A stretch of DNA of 64,000 bases from Desulfurococcaceae archaeon MEX13E-LK6-19 (GTDB lineage Archaea; Thermoproteota; Thermoprotei_A; Sulfolobales; Desulfurococcaceae). The notes below the pieces were generated by a model. The model was not told where the DNA came from. It did not search any database and was given only the letters and a program-made list of their open reading frames with translations. Each line of letters opens with the position of its first letter. Positions within the stretch are counted from its first letter, which is position 1. Below, piece after piece: positions 1-8,056 of the stretch. The stretch is from the NCBI GenBank assembly GCA_029637525.1, contig CP072660.1, positions 1,265,612 through 1,329,611 on the forward strand, given 5' to 3'. Made by a program: the position numbers and the translations under genes.

Positions 1-5
1 AAGGG

Positions 6-27
6 CCAATATTAGAAACAATATTGG
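6..27. repeat. Perfect 8-bp inverted repeat
   Basis: CCAATATT at 6-13 and AATATTGG at 20-27 form a perfect stem around a 6-nt AT-rich loop. No gene is visible in the first 217 bases. This could be a terminator hairpin or operator of a gene left of the window; nothing in the sequence decides which. Confidence 0.4.
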
Positions 28-217
28 GATTCTATTTACACTCATTGATATCACCTAACCTGTGTAAAAACATCAAAGAATCATATATAAAGTTTGCACC
101 AAGATTAAGCTAGTATATATAAAGACTATATGAAAATAACTAGCTAACCAGTAAACTAATGAATCAATAAGATGAACTGCTAACTAAAGACAATACCTAT
201 TCCATGTAACAAAGACT

Positions 218-370
218 CTATTTGAGAACAAATTCGTGTCCGCAATAGGGACACTTAACATATGCACATGAGCTCCTTAGTGCTAGTACGGAACATCCTT
301 TGCATGAATAGGCTCTAGCATACATTATATCGAATTCCCCGCCACACTTGGGACACTTAACGAGGCCCAT
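218..370 (-). CDS. Small double zinc-ribbon protein
   Basis: A 50-residue protein when started at the ATG at 370, directly before MGLVKCPKCGG. Reading could start upstream at 412, but the extra 14 residues look like leader sequence and lack the Cys pattern. Two CPxCG knuckles, CPKC near the N-terminus and CPYCG near the C-terminus, flank a CxxC pair (CKGC), as expected for a zinc-ribbon fold. Similar tiny zinc-ribbon proteins are common in archaea and often bind nucleic acid or partner proteins, but no specific role can be assigned. It is divergent from the PEP carboxylase gene. Confidence 0.7.
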   Translation of the reverse strand: MGLVKCPKCGGEFDIMYARAYSCKGCSVLALRSSCAYVKCPYCGHEFVLK

Positions 371-521
371 GTGCACCGCCCCGTCTTCAGCGAAGGCTTC
401 TCTATGTAACAAAAACTTGTTGTCTTGCTAACAAATTTTTCTCTCCCCAAAGGCTCCCACCGACATGGGATTAAATATATTTACGGATGCCAGCAATTAT
501 ACTCGTCTTAGGGCTTCGATA

Positions 522-1955
522 ATGATACCGCGACTAATGGCTACACAACACCCGGACTCCACGAGACATGTTGGTGTTTACGACGAGATTGGCGAGGCTA
601 TTGAAGCGTATACGAAGTATATGTGCGATGAAGTAATGATTGATTATGAAGGAAAGCTCACGCCATATCATCAAGTAGAGTGGATTATCGAGAAAGCTTT
701 CGAGCGCGATGTAAAGGTTGGTGAGAAACTCCTCTTAACCCCACGTGTCCCAAACGATAGTCTTGAAGACTTTAGTAGACACACAATGGCTGTTATGGAG
801 GCTGTTCTAGCCAATGTCAAGGCCCAACGTCTGGGTTTCAAGCAGCCCGTAAAATACGTTATAATACCTATGACAGAGAACGTGAGGGATTCCATACGTA
901 TACAGCGTAGACTCTATAAGATCGAGAAAGTTATGTCTGAAGAATGTGGACTTGATCCAACATGGTTTCTCCTCGTAGTCCCACTGATCGAGACAGCGGA
1001 TAAACAAGTACACTCTGACATGATAGCAGAGGCTTTCCACAGAGCCTTACTAAAAGAAGTATCGTTGTTCGTGAACGAGATAAGAGTATTCCTCGGTAAA
1101 AGCGACAGTGCATTACTCTACGGGCATGTCGCCAGCTCTGTAGCATTAAAAATAGGGTTGAGTAGACTCCATAGGTGGGGTGAAGAGAGGCTTATAAGCG
1201 TTAAGCCTATTCTTGGAATGGGTAAACCACCATTTAGAGGACATCTTACCCCAGAGAACATTGATACATGGACTAACGTGTGGAAGGGATATTCTACAGT
1301 AACAATTCAGTCAGCGCTACGCTATAACACGAGCTACGATAAGTACTTGCACGTAGTCGAAAAACTTAAGCAGGCGTCCAATATCAAGAAGCCCGCTATA
1401 ATAGATGAAGATGTTGAGGCAAAGATACTAAGGATAGTGCCCAAGCTGTCTTTCAGTTATCGTAGATACGTTGTTGAAACAGTTGAGAACCTCTATAGTG
1501 TATTTGACGTGATCCCATCGACTAGGGAGAGAATGCAGTACACCAAGTATCATAGGATCATAGATGGCGTAAAGATTCCTAGGGCAATAAAATTCGTTGC
1601 AGGATACTATACAATAGGCTTGCCCCCAACATTACTGGATATACCTGGTCTAGCTAGTCTAGATGATAAGGAAGTAGAGCTGTTGCTTGAAGTATATCCG
1701 TCTATAAAGCTTGATTTAGAACATGACCTGAAGTACTATAGCCCACTAATAGCAGCCAATTATATTCAAAAGCAATTAATCGAGGAGATCTCTGGTAAAC
1801 TTAAAGTAGTTGCAGACAAGCTGGCACTTGATATACCAGAAGCTGATCCCAGTTATCATAAGCTATTGGGAGAACTTGTTGAAAAGAGAGGCAATCCTGA
1901 GGAATCAAGGAAAATAGTTGTAAAATTAGCTGAATACAGAGGATTCCTTGGATAA
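522..1955 (+). CDS. ppcA: Archaeal-type phosphoenolpyruvate carboxylase
   Basis: This enzyme carboxylates PEP with bicarbonate to oxaloacetate, replenishing biosynthetic precursors. The N-terminus MIPRLMATQHPDS matches the conserved start of the short archaeal PEPC family (about 480-500 residues, only distantly related to the 900-residue bacterial and plant enzyme). Other recognisable blocks are the DEVMIDYEGK stretch, the KPILGMGKPPFRGHL glycine-rich segment and the C-terminal RGNPEESRKIV region. The frame is open from an ATG at 465, but the family start fits the ATG at 522, giving 477 residues. It stands alone, followed by a separate promoter (TATATAAAAT near 1970). Confidence 0.93.
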   Translation: MIPRLMATQHPDSTRHVGVYDEIGEAIEAYTKYMCDEVMIDYEGKLTPYHQVEWIIEKAFERDVKVGEKLLLTPRVPNDSLEDFSRHTMAVMEAVLANVKAQRLGFKQPVKYVIIPMTENVRDSIRIQRRLYKIEKVMSEECGLDPTWFLLVVPLIETADKQVHSDMIAEAFHRALLKEVSLFVNEIRVFLGKSDSALLYGHVASSVALKIGLSRLHRWGEERLISVKPILGMGKPPFRGHLTPENIDTWTNVWKGYSTVTIQSALRYNTSYDKYLHVVEKLKQASNIKKPAIIDEDVEAKILRIVPKLSFSYRRYVVETVENLYSVFDVIPSTRERMQYTKYHRIIDGVKIPRAIKFVAGYYTIGLPPTLLDIPGLASLDDKEVELLLEVYPSIKLDLEHDLKYYSPLIAANYIQKQLIEEISGKLKVVADKLALDIPEADPSYHKLLGELVEKRGNPEESRKIVVKLAEYRGFLG

Positions 1956-2039
1956 CCTGTTCTCCTATGTTATATAAAATTATTTATCTAATCTCTAGGA
2001 TTTCTTATTCAATAAAGGCAATACTTGTGGTGTAGTTTC

Positions 2040-2879
2040 GTGTCTAGTGAAGAACTTGAACGGATATATCGTGTGTTCATATTCCCTGAGGACCCTTTTA
2101 GCGAGGAAGGTAGAGCTAGGTATGAGCGTGCTCTTGAGGAATTCAATAAAATCATTGAGCACACATGGGTTAAGAATATCATGGATACTCGCGATAAAGT
2201 ACATGTACTAGATCTATGCGGCGGGACGGGTATTGGCGGAGTAGCTTTAGCAAAAAAGATAATTGAGGCTGGGAAAAACGTTGAACTAACAATTGTTGAT
2301 CTACGTGGCTCTGCTTTAGAGAAAGCAAAAGAGTTTTGTAGAAGAGAACTCGGGTTTGAGCCGAGGACTGTGGTTTGGGATGCACGTAAGGTACACGAGC
2401 TTGGATTGAAAGTAGACCTCATGCTCATGTATGGTCTTGCCACACCACATTTCTGCCCATGGGATCTACTACGTGTCTACGCTAGTGCATCACTCGCCAT
2501 AAGTGATGACGGGGTTTTTATTGTAGAGGAAAGCGATCGTTTCCAAACAATATTCAGACGCGTAGGCTACAAGGACATTCTCGCAGAACATGTATCGGAA
2601 GATCGTATAGTCTTGACTCTTCATAAAAGCCATGATATACTTACCGGCTATACAACACGTGTAGCAGTAGACTTGGTAACAAAACAAGCATCGCCTATGA
2701 ATGTGTATTTCTGGGACATAGCTAGCTCAGCTACACTCTTATGGATATTCTTCAATGACATAGACTTTATACAGAAACCTGCCAAGCCATCAGGATACAT
2801 AATAGCATATAAGCCTAGAAAAACGATCACGCCACAAAGTTTCATATCATGTCTACCCAAAATACTGCAAAATAAATAG
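2040..2879 (+). CDS. Class I SAM-dependent methyltransferase
   Basis: The protein has a Rossmann methyltransferase motif I, VLDLCGGTGIGG, about 55-65 residues in, followed by an acidic motif II (ELTIVDLRGSALEKA) and a post-I motif with VVWDA. The family transfers a methyl group from S-adenosylmethionine; the substrate cannot be read from the sequence. I prefer the GTG start at 2040, which has GGTG 7 nt upstream, over the TTG at 2025. The C-terminal half is rich in aromatic residues and shows no further domain I recognise. Neighbours do not suggest a pathway. Confidence 0.8.
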   Translation: MSSEELERIYRVFIFPEDPFSEEGRARYERALEEFNKIIEHTWVKNIMDTRDKVHVLDLCGGTGIGGVALAKKIIEAGKNVELTIVDLRGSALEKAKEFCRRELGFEPRTVVWDARKVHELGLKVDLMLMYGLATPHFCPWDLLRVYASASLAISDDGVFIVEESDRFQTIFRRVGYKDILAEHVSEDRIVLTLHKSHDILTGYTTRVAVDLVTKQASPMNVYFWDIASSATLLWIFFNDIDFIQKPAKPSGYIIAYKPRKTITPQSFISCLPKILQNK

Positions 2880-2906
2880 TTTATAAGTTAGTTCAATAAA
2901 TGCGTT

Positions 2907-3695
2907 TTACTTATTTGTTTCAGTAATCTTCTTAATTTCTTCTTCTACTTCTTTCTTTCTTGTTTCTTCCTTCTTGACAGCCTCTATGTGTTCTTTATCT
3001 CCTTGTGGTCCTCGTAGTCTCTTTGTAAGGTTTCTCAGGGTTTCCTCGTGGCCATAGCATATTAGTACATCGTTCTCGAGTATCACGGTGTCTCCACGTG
3101 GTGCTCCTATGAATACTTCTTTGTCATCGAGCTTCCTATAGATCCCTAGGACGAGCACTCCTTCGTCCGCCAGTCTTAGTTCCCGGAGTTTCTTGCCATG
3201 TAACCAGCTGTGTTCACGTACACGGAATTGTGCTATAGCATAGCCGCGACTTAGTCCCAATAGTTGCTCGTAGTCATAAAGCTTTAGGTTCGTGAATTTC
3301 TCAAGGGCTTTCTCGATAACCCAGCTAAGCCCGCGGTCAACGAGTTTAGATCGACTAAAAAGGTAGAGGCCGAAGAGACCAACTGCAAGCCACATACCAC
3401 GAATCATCATTTCCTCCGGCGTTTGCCCAACAAAAGTGAGGACCAGTGAAGCCATAGTAGTCGTTATTCCAGCGCTACCAAGAAGCATCAGTATTCTAAT
3501 GATCTTCCTCCTGACAGGATGAGAAACCACATACTCTGACTCTGATGTAGTGAATCCAACTCCAGAGAAAGCCGATTGTGCCTGGAAAGCAGCTATATCA
3601 CGCGACAAACCAGTCATCTTAAGAGCAATAGTGCCTATCCTAACAACAATAATTGAGAAGAAGACTACAAGCAAAACCATTATCAATGGTATCAA
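2907..3695 (-). CDS. Membrane protein with TrkA-C (RCK_C) domain
   Basis: Two to three N-terminal membrane segments (residues about 1-20, 65-90 and 95-115) surround a conserved-looking block GFTTSESEYVVSHPVRR. A soluble TrkA-C-like domain (about residues 150-235, with the GVLVLGIYRK and GDTVILENDVLICYG strands) and a charged tail follow. RCK_C domains usually sense ligands or ions in K+ channels and transporters, so a role in cation transport or its regulation is likely. The start is TTG at 3695 with GGAGG 9 nt upstream. There is no selectivity-filter signature, so it is probably not a channel itself. Confidence 0.75.
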   Translation of the reverse strand: MIPLIMVLLVVFFSIIVVRIGTIALKMTGLSRDIAAFQAQSAFSGVGFTTSESEYVVSHPVRRKIIRILMLLGSAGITTTMASLVLTFVGQTPEEMMIRGMWLAVGLFGLYLFSRSKLVDRGLSWVIEKALEKFTNLKLYDYEQLLGLSRGYAIAQFRVREHSWLHGKKLRELRLADEGVLVLGIYRKLDDKEVFIGAPRGDTVILENDVLICYGHEETLRNLTKRLRGPQGDKEHIEAVKKEETRKKEVEEEIKKITETNK

Positions 3696-3953
3696 TAATA
3701 CCAGCCTCCATCTAGCCTAGGCAACACCATTAAAATAGCGGCATCCAGCTAGCTAATATTTTTTCTTCAAATAAATTTTAGCCATTAGCAACTATGTAAA
3801 GCCTTGAGATCTCGGGAAACAATTAGTAAAACTATCATGGTTAGGTGGATACCGGAGACAACATGTTGAGAGAGAGCTGGCCGAAAGTATTCTGTTTTAA
3901 TCATTGAAATACACTTATAGTTGTTAACAAACAGTAACTATTGGAGATGTGTA

Positions 3954-4184
3954 ATGGTTAAACTATGTATTGTAGTGAAAAAGATTTTCTTTGAATCAAT
4001 AATGGACTTTGCTATACATGCAAAAAGTGCTGAGGAAGTCTATGAATACATTAGAATGCTTGAAGAAGAGGTAAAGAAGTATCCCAAGGACAATATAGAT
4101 ATCGTCGATGCAAGGAACATTATAAAGACGGTCAATGAGAAATTTAGGATGAAGAAAGCCATGGGAAAGAATGTTGCAAGCTAG
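3954..4184 (+). CDS. Small hypothetical helical protein
   Basis: A 76-residue protein starting at the ATG at 3954, supported by a GGAG ribosome-binding site about 10 nt upstream; the frame is open from 3921. It begins with a hydrophobic strand (VKLCIVVKK) and is then mostly amphipathic helix rich in Glu and Lys (SAEEVYEYIRMLEEEVKKY). It has no signal peptide or membrane segment. I do not recognise the family. It is the first gene of a long plus-strand run of surface genes, but a 150-bp gap separates it from the next. Confidence 0.55.
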   Translation: MVKLCIVVKKIFFESIMDFAIHAKSAEEVYEYIRMLEEEVKKYPKDNIDIVDARNIIKTVNEKFRMKKAMGKNVAS

Positions 4185-4335
4185 ACTATTTTGTTTCAAA
4201 ACTTGTTGAAGCATTTTATTGTTTTCATCTTTTATTGATTTGATGTTTGTATCTTCTAGTTATTATGTATGGCTTGATAACGATATGTTTAAATAATGTT
4301 TGCGTTTTCTAGATTTTATTTCACGGTGATATACT

Positions 4336-4809
4336 GTGTTTAGAAATAGTGTTGTGTTCTTTCCGGTTTCATTAGTGTTAATATTGTTTATCTCGTTCTC
4401 TTATGGAGTATATGCTGATTCTACGTTTAACGTTGATGTAGTAGTTGAGGGAAATACCTATAGGAATGTAAAGATTGTGTGCAATACTAGTATCTTATCT
4501 GTAGGAAAGATCCCTAATGGATTAAGAATTATTGTAAATGAGACTCCTGCTAAAATAGTGTTGTACCTTAATGGAGACCTTCATGTTGGCTATGTGAGGG
4601 GTGATGTGCTATACTATAATGTAGTGACGACTGATACTGGGGCTAGTGCTTTAGAAATATTTGTGTCGAAAACTAGCGGGTTAGCTGAAGTAGAAATAGT
4701 ATTCAGGAGCCCATCATGGTTTCCCAGGATATCACTAATGACATTTATGGAGATAGCATTTATTGCATTGATTATACTTGTGATAGCTATAGTGATCAGG
4801 CGTAAATAG
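4336..4809 (+). CDS. Small secreted, C-terminally membrane-anchored protein
   Basis: A 157-residue protein with a GTG start at 4336 preceded by a GGTGAT ribosome-binding site. Residues 1-28 are a signal peptide ending near YGVYA. A beta-rich extracytoplasmic domain of about 100 residues follows, with N-glycosylation sequons such as NTS and NET. A single membrane helix near residues 133-153 ends in RRK. This in-out topology is typical of archaeal proteins anchored under or in the S-layer. I recognise no family. It shares layout and strand with the next gene and may belong to the same surface assembly. Confidence 0.65.
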   Translation: MFRNSVVFFPVSLVLILFISFSYGVYADSTFNVDVVVEGNTYRNVKIVCNTSILSVGKIPNGLRIIVNETPAKIVLYLNGDLHVGYVRGDVLYYNVVTTDTGASALEIFVSKTSGLAEVEIVFRSPSWFPRISLMTFMEIAFIALIILVIAIVIRRK

Positions 4810-5168
4810 TGTTTAGTATACACGGACACAATATGTTGGTCAGCAACCGGTGCATCGATCATTTACTCTTCGATCACCGACGGAGTTGACTCATCATCCC
4901 ATGCGTAGGCATGTCACAATTATTCTATGAGGTATTTGTTTTAAATCGCTATTTTTACGGTAACTCTCTTTTCTATGCCATAGCTTTTATTTATCGTGTA
5001 TAATAAAGGATGTCTTGATGTTTTAAAGTGATATATTGTTTATAAATTAGTGGGGTCTATAAATGAAATAATTAGCGAGCTTAATGAGTTTGTTAAAGTA
5101 TAACATCGTAGTTACGTTTATGGTAAGTTTTATGTAGGGATGATTACATTATTCGAATTGGTGGAAAA
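4810..5168. other. 359-bp intergenic region
   Basis: No convincing protein gene lies here. The left third holds the antisense C/D-box-like candidate and a small hairpin (CATGC and GCATG around GTAG, about 4900-4914). The right part is AT-rich with several TATA-like stretches (for example around 4990-5005 and 5040), consistent with promoters for the gene starting at 5169. Confidence 0.5.
4836..4901 (-). ncRNA. Candidate C/D box guide RNA
   Basis: On the minus strand an exact box C consensus, ATGATGA (4897-4891), is followed 47 nt later by an exact box D, CTGA (4843-4840). An internal C'-like ATGATCG lies before the last guide, and a weak D'-like GTGA lies farther upstream. GG before box C and CC after box D could close the terminal stem. 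The total size of about 60 nt is normal for archaeal C/D sRNAs, which direct 2'-O-methylation of rRNA or tRNA. The D'-C' spacing is longer than usual and I could not test guide complementarity to rRNA, so this is a candidate only. Confidence 0.4.
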
Positions 5169-6392
5169 TTGAAGCCTATGGTATACAATTATTTAATCTT
5201 GGGTTTCTTCGTAGTATTAGTACTTGCTTCTTCTTTCATAGTATCAGCTAATCCTATTCCAGTACCAGTTATTATTCTCGAGAAAGAATACATTAACATA
5301 GAAATAGAGAAGATAAGTTCTGATGAGCTACATGTTTCTGTAAGGGGTGTTTACCCATTCGAAAACATAATGTATGACCATGTGGTAATGTACTTCCCAA
5401 TACCAAGAGAAGCTGTATACGGCAATATAACAATACTTTACGGTAATGAAACAATAAGAGACTGGACTATTGTAGAAAAAGGCTTTATTAGTGACCATGA
5501 ATTCGAGTACAATACCGTCCTCGGTACACTGCCTATGATAAAATTTAGTATAAATGGTCTCAAAAACGTCTCTAAATTCAATATCACTGTTATATATGAG
5601 TATAATATCAGGAAAACAGATGGTGTATTCGAGACAATATATGCTATGGGTACTGGAAGATACTATTATTCAAAACAATGTACTGCCTACGTAACAATAG
5701 ATCTAATTGGGCTAAAGGGGTACGAGCTAAGCCTCTCTCTGACGCCAGCTGAAAAATTTGAAGGAGGGGTAACAGAGTACTCTATGACCATAGATAGTGA
5801 TCATGATAAAGTAATGTTGGTAGAGTCCAGCAGGTTGTTCCAAGGACTGGAAAGAGACTTGCTAATTAAAGTAATTCCACCAACTAATGTCACAACAAAC
5901 ACTAGTAACACCAATACCACTACTGGCAACAATACTGAGGCCAATGAGTGGGTTCCAAGCCAACCAAGTAGTGTAACAATAAAGACTTCATATGAAGAAG
6001 TCAATGGAACAACTATAGTGTATGTAACCATTGAGATGACTTTCCCTCACCTAGGCTTCCAAGTGGACTGGGGTAATGCTACAGTTGAGGACAACACAAT
6101 AAAAATAAATACAACAGTTCTCGAATGGACGGGACCGTCAGGACAGGCAGTGATGAAGAAAACACATACATACACTATAGTTGGTATTGGCCCGGGAGAT
6201 TATGTTATTGAATTATATATAAACAACAAATTGTATAACCAAACATCGTTGACAGTCAATAGTGGTGGTAATGATAGCAATAGTTCTCCTTCAGAAACAG
6301 TTCAGGCAAACACTAACTCCATGATAGCAGCGGGCTTAATAGTAGTGGTTATCATTGTACTTGTATTAATAGCCAAGAAGATACTTAGCTAA
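5169..6392 (+). CDS. Secreted, C-terminally anchored surface glycoprotein
   Basis: A 407-residue protein with a TTG start at 5169 and GGTGG upstream. A signal peptide covers residues 1-29, cleaved near VSANP. The ectodomain is beta-rich and has many N-glycosylation sequons. Around residues 240-258 an Asn/Thr-rich linker separates two domains, and the second has an Ig-like flavour (GPGDYVIELYINN). A single membrane helix (about residues 384-404) ends in AKKILS. The family is not recognised. It lies upstream of the filament locus on the same strand and may be a surface anchor or adhesin, which is inference from position and topology only. Confidence 0.65.
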   Translation: MKPMVYNYLILGFFVVLVLASSFIVSANPIPVPVIILEKEYINIEIEKISSDELHVSVRGVYPFENIMYDHVVMYFPIPREAVYGNITILYGNETIRDWTIVEKGFISDHEFEYNTVLGTLPMIKFSINGLKNVSKFNITVIYEYNIRKTDGVFETIYAMGTGRYYYSKQCTAYVTIDLIGLKGYELSLSLTPAEKFEGGVTEYSMTIDSDHDKVMLVESSRLFQGLERDLLIKVIPPTNVTTNTSNTNTTTGNNTEANEWVPSQPSSVTIKTSYEEVNGTTIVYVTIEMTFPHLGFQVDWGNATVEDNTIKINTTVLEWTGPSGQAVMKKTHTYTIVGIGPGDYVIELYINNKLYNQTSLTVNSGGNDSNSSPSETVQANTNSMIAAGLIVVVIIVLVLIAKKILS

Positions 6393-6528
6393 TACATGTT
6401 CAAGACGTTGTTAAGCATTGTTTTGGAGTTCATTACTATTTTTGTTTCATTGTCTACAAAAGAAGTAGCTTATTTAATTTTAATATTTGATCGTAAGTGT
6501 GTATCTTAGGTACAGAAGATTTAATACT

Positions 6529-6556
6529 TATGTAACGTATATACTGTCTGTACATA
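6529..6556. promoter_or_regulatory. Inverted TATGTA/TACATA motif before the regulator gene
   Basis: TATGTA at 6529-6534 and TACATA at 6551-6556 form a 6-bp inverted repeat, 22 bp apart, 23 bp upstream of the start at 6579. The same half-sites recur in the promoter region of the filament gene at 7417. A shared operator recognised by the winged-helix protein is possible. Confidence 0.3.
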
Positions 6557-6578
6557 GGCTTCTTAGGGTTGTTAAGTT

Positions 6579-7232
6579 GTGAGAGAAAATACATATCATA
6601 GATCTAGAATAGATATATTGCTGGCTATTCTAAAATTCATAAACAATGAAGGCTACGCGAAGAAAACACACATTCTCTATGCAACGAACCTCAATACACG
6701 TAGCCTCGAGAAGTTCCTAAAATATCTCGTCAACATTAATGCTGTAGAGATTATTGAAGACAATGGAGTAAAGTACGCTTTAACATCGCATGGTAGGCAT
6801 ATACTTAGACTTATAGTGAGATTAAAGACTATCCTTAATAGTCGTGATTATGCTTTAAAGCTTGGTAATGAGGTATTTCTAAATAAGTTGAATTCTGTTC
6901 TCAAAGATTCTGCGAAAGATGTATTAGTTGAGTCGCGTAATGAGAGAATAAAAGGTTACTCGGGATTAACTTATAATGTAGATATACTTGTTGGCATTAA
7001 GTACAAGTACGTTATAATACCTGTGGTAAACGTTGTCAACAACTATTGCGAAGAGATAGATAACGCAATATGTAAGGCCTTATTGTATCTATTTGATACT
7101 GATTATAAATGTATAATGCTGCTTAGCAATGCTAACAACAATAATTGGTCACATGTACTAGGCTCTATTAAGAATTTGTTTAATAAGATCGGTATAGATG
7201 AGGATAGATATTTTTTTGTTAGAGTGAAATAG
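6579..7232 (+). CDS. Winged-helix regulator with unassigned C-terminal domain
   Basis: Residues 5-90 form a winged-helix domain of the archaeal type: a helix-turn-helix around KKTHILYATNLNTRSLEKFLKYL, a wing with EDNGVKYALTSHGRHIL and a following recognition-supporting helix. Residues 100-217 form a separate alpha/beta domain (SGLTYNVDILVGIKYKYVIIPVV) whose strand order is reminiscent of restriction-nuclease-like folds, but no complete D-ExK set is visible. The start is GTG. It lies directly upstream of the filament operon in the same direction with a 184-bp promoter gap, so local transcriptional control is a reasonable inference. Confidence 0.65.
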   Translation: MRENTYHRSRIDILLAILKFINNEGYAKKTHILYATNLNTRSLEKFLKYLVNINAVEIIEDNGVKYALTSHGRHILRLIVRLKTILNSRDYALKLGNEVFLNKLNSVLKDSAKDVLVESRNERIKGYSGLTYNVDILVGIKYKYVIIPVVNVVNNYCEEIDNAICKALLYLFDTDYKCIMLLSNANNNNWSHVLGSIKNLFNKIGIDEDRYFFVRVK

Positions 7233-7298
7233 TCTATGGATGCACTAATAGTATGTATGGTCTGTTCTTAGTTTAGTCTAGATTATTCGAAACAAGTT

Positions 7299-7335
7299 AT
7301 ATGTATAAGTTGTACATATCTGTCTTATGTATGTA
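7299..7335. promoter_or_regulatory. Inverted repeat and TATGTA repeats upstream of filament gene
   Basis: ATATGTA (7299-7305) and TACATAT (7313-7319) form a perfect 7-bp inverted repeat with a 7-nt spacer. TATGTATGTA follows at 7326-7335. The cluster sits 15-50 bp upstream of the TATA box of the gene at 7417. The same half-sites occur before the regulator gene at 6579. It is a candidate operator or activator site. Confidence 0.35.
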
Positions 7336-7348
7336 AGGTAGATACTTG

Positions 7349-7359
7349 TTATATAAATT
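7349..7359 (+). promoter_or_regulatory. TATA box of the first filament gene
   Basis: TTATATAAATT is an archaeal TATA box. Transcription would start about 25 bp downstream, near 7380, leaving a leader of roughly 35 nt that includes AAGGTG (7405-7410), 6 nt before the GTG start at 7417. Confidence 0.55.
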
Positions 7360-7416
7360 TGTCATACAATATCTTCTTATATTACAGAAACAATTATGTA
7401 ACCTAAGGTGTAAAAC

Positions 7417-7980
7417 GTGAAAGCCTTCAGTAAAATACTCGGAATAACCATGCTATCAATAATACTAGTAGGCTTCGGCGCAGCATTGGCAATGTGGAGC
7501 GAGACACTGAGGATAAACGTGTACATCAATACAGGTGAAGTGAAGGTAAAATGGAGCAATTGGTCATGCAGTGACGTAGGGATAGACCCTCAAGCACCGG
7601 GCTTCAATAACACTGAGGAGAAAGATGTGGCTAAATGTATAGTGAAACCAGAATTATATGATGCAGAAGGAAACCCGATCAAGATGAATATAACACTAGA
7701 CAACGTATACCCTGGATATGCAGTAAACATAACACTCATAGTAGATAACATTGGTACAATACCAGTAAAACTATTGTCATACTCTTGGACAAACCTTAGT
7801 GCACAGGATGAAGAGGCACTTAATATAAGCCTCATAATACCCAATAATACGCAAATCGATCCACCAAATGGTACAGGCGTATACATACTCGAAATTATAG
7901 TGACACAACAGGCAAATGAGACAGCTACGTATCACTTCGACTTAGAATTAACGTTTGCGCAATGGAACGAAGTACCATAA
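7417..7980 (+). CDS. TasA/camelysin-like filament subunit (paralogue 1)
   Basis: A 187-residue secreted protein. A signal peptide with an A-x-A type end (AALA) precedes the mature start MWSETLRINVYINTGE. That pattern of aromatic, acidic, beta-strand and TGE resembles the mature N-terminus of TasA/M73-camelysin and archaeal bundling-pilus subunits, in which it is the donor strand. The rest is predicted beta-rich. A Cys pair near residues 52 and 69 is shared with the next gene, as are the NITL-NVYPxY block, a GTIPVK motif, a final QWNE and many N-glycosylation sequons. There is no C-terminal anchor, as expected for a polymerising subunit. The neighbouring signal peptidase fits the TapA-SipW-TasA logic. 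Assignment is by motif and context, not by a search. Confidence 0.7.
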   Translation: MKAFSKILGITMLSIILVGFGAALAMWSETLRINVYINTGEVKVKWSNWSCSDVGIDPQAPGFNNTEEKDVAKCIVKPELYDAEGNPIKMNITLDNVYPGYAVNITLIVDNIGTIPVKLLSYSWTNLSAQDEEALNISLIIPNNTQIDPPNGTGVYILEIIVTQQANETATYHFDLELTFAQWNEVP

Positions 7981-8056
7981 CCATAGTCTAAATAGTATGG
8001 TTTAAAATAATTGTTTTTTAAATCTTTCGTAACCGTATAATCAGGTGTAACTAAAT

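Noticed and set aside
465-521. Longer PEP carboxylase N-terminus from an upstream ATG
   Set aside because: The 19 extra residues precede the conserved family start MIPRLMATQHPD and lie in the promoter/leader region, so the ATG at 522 is preferred.
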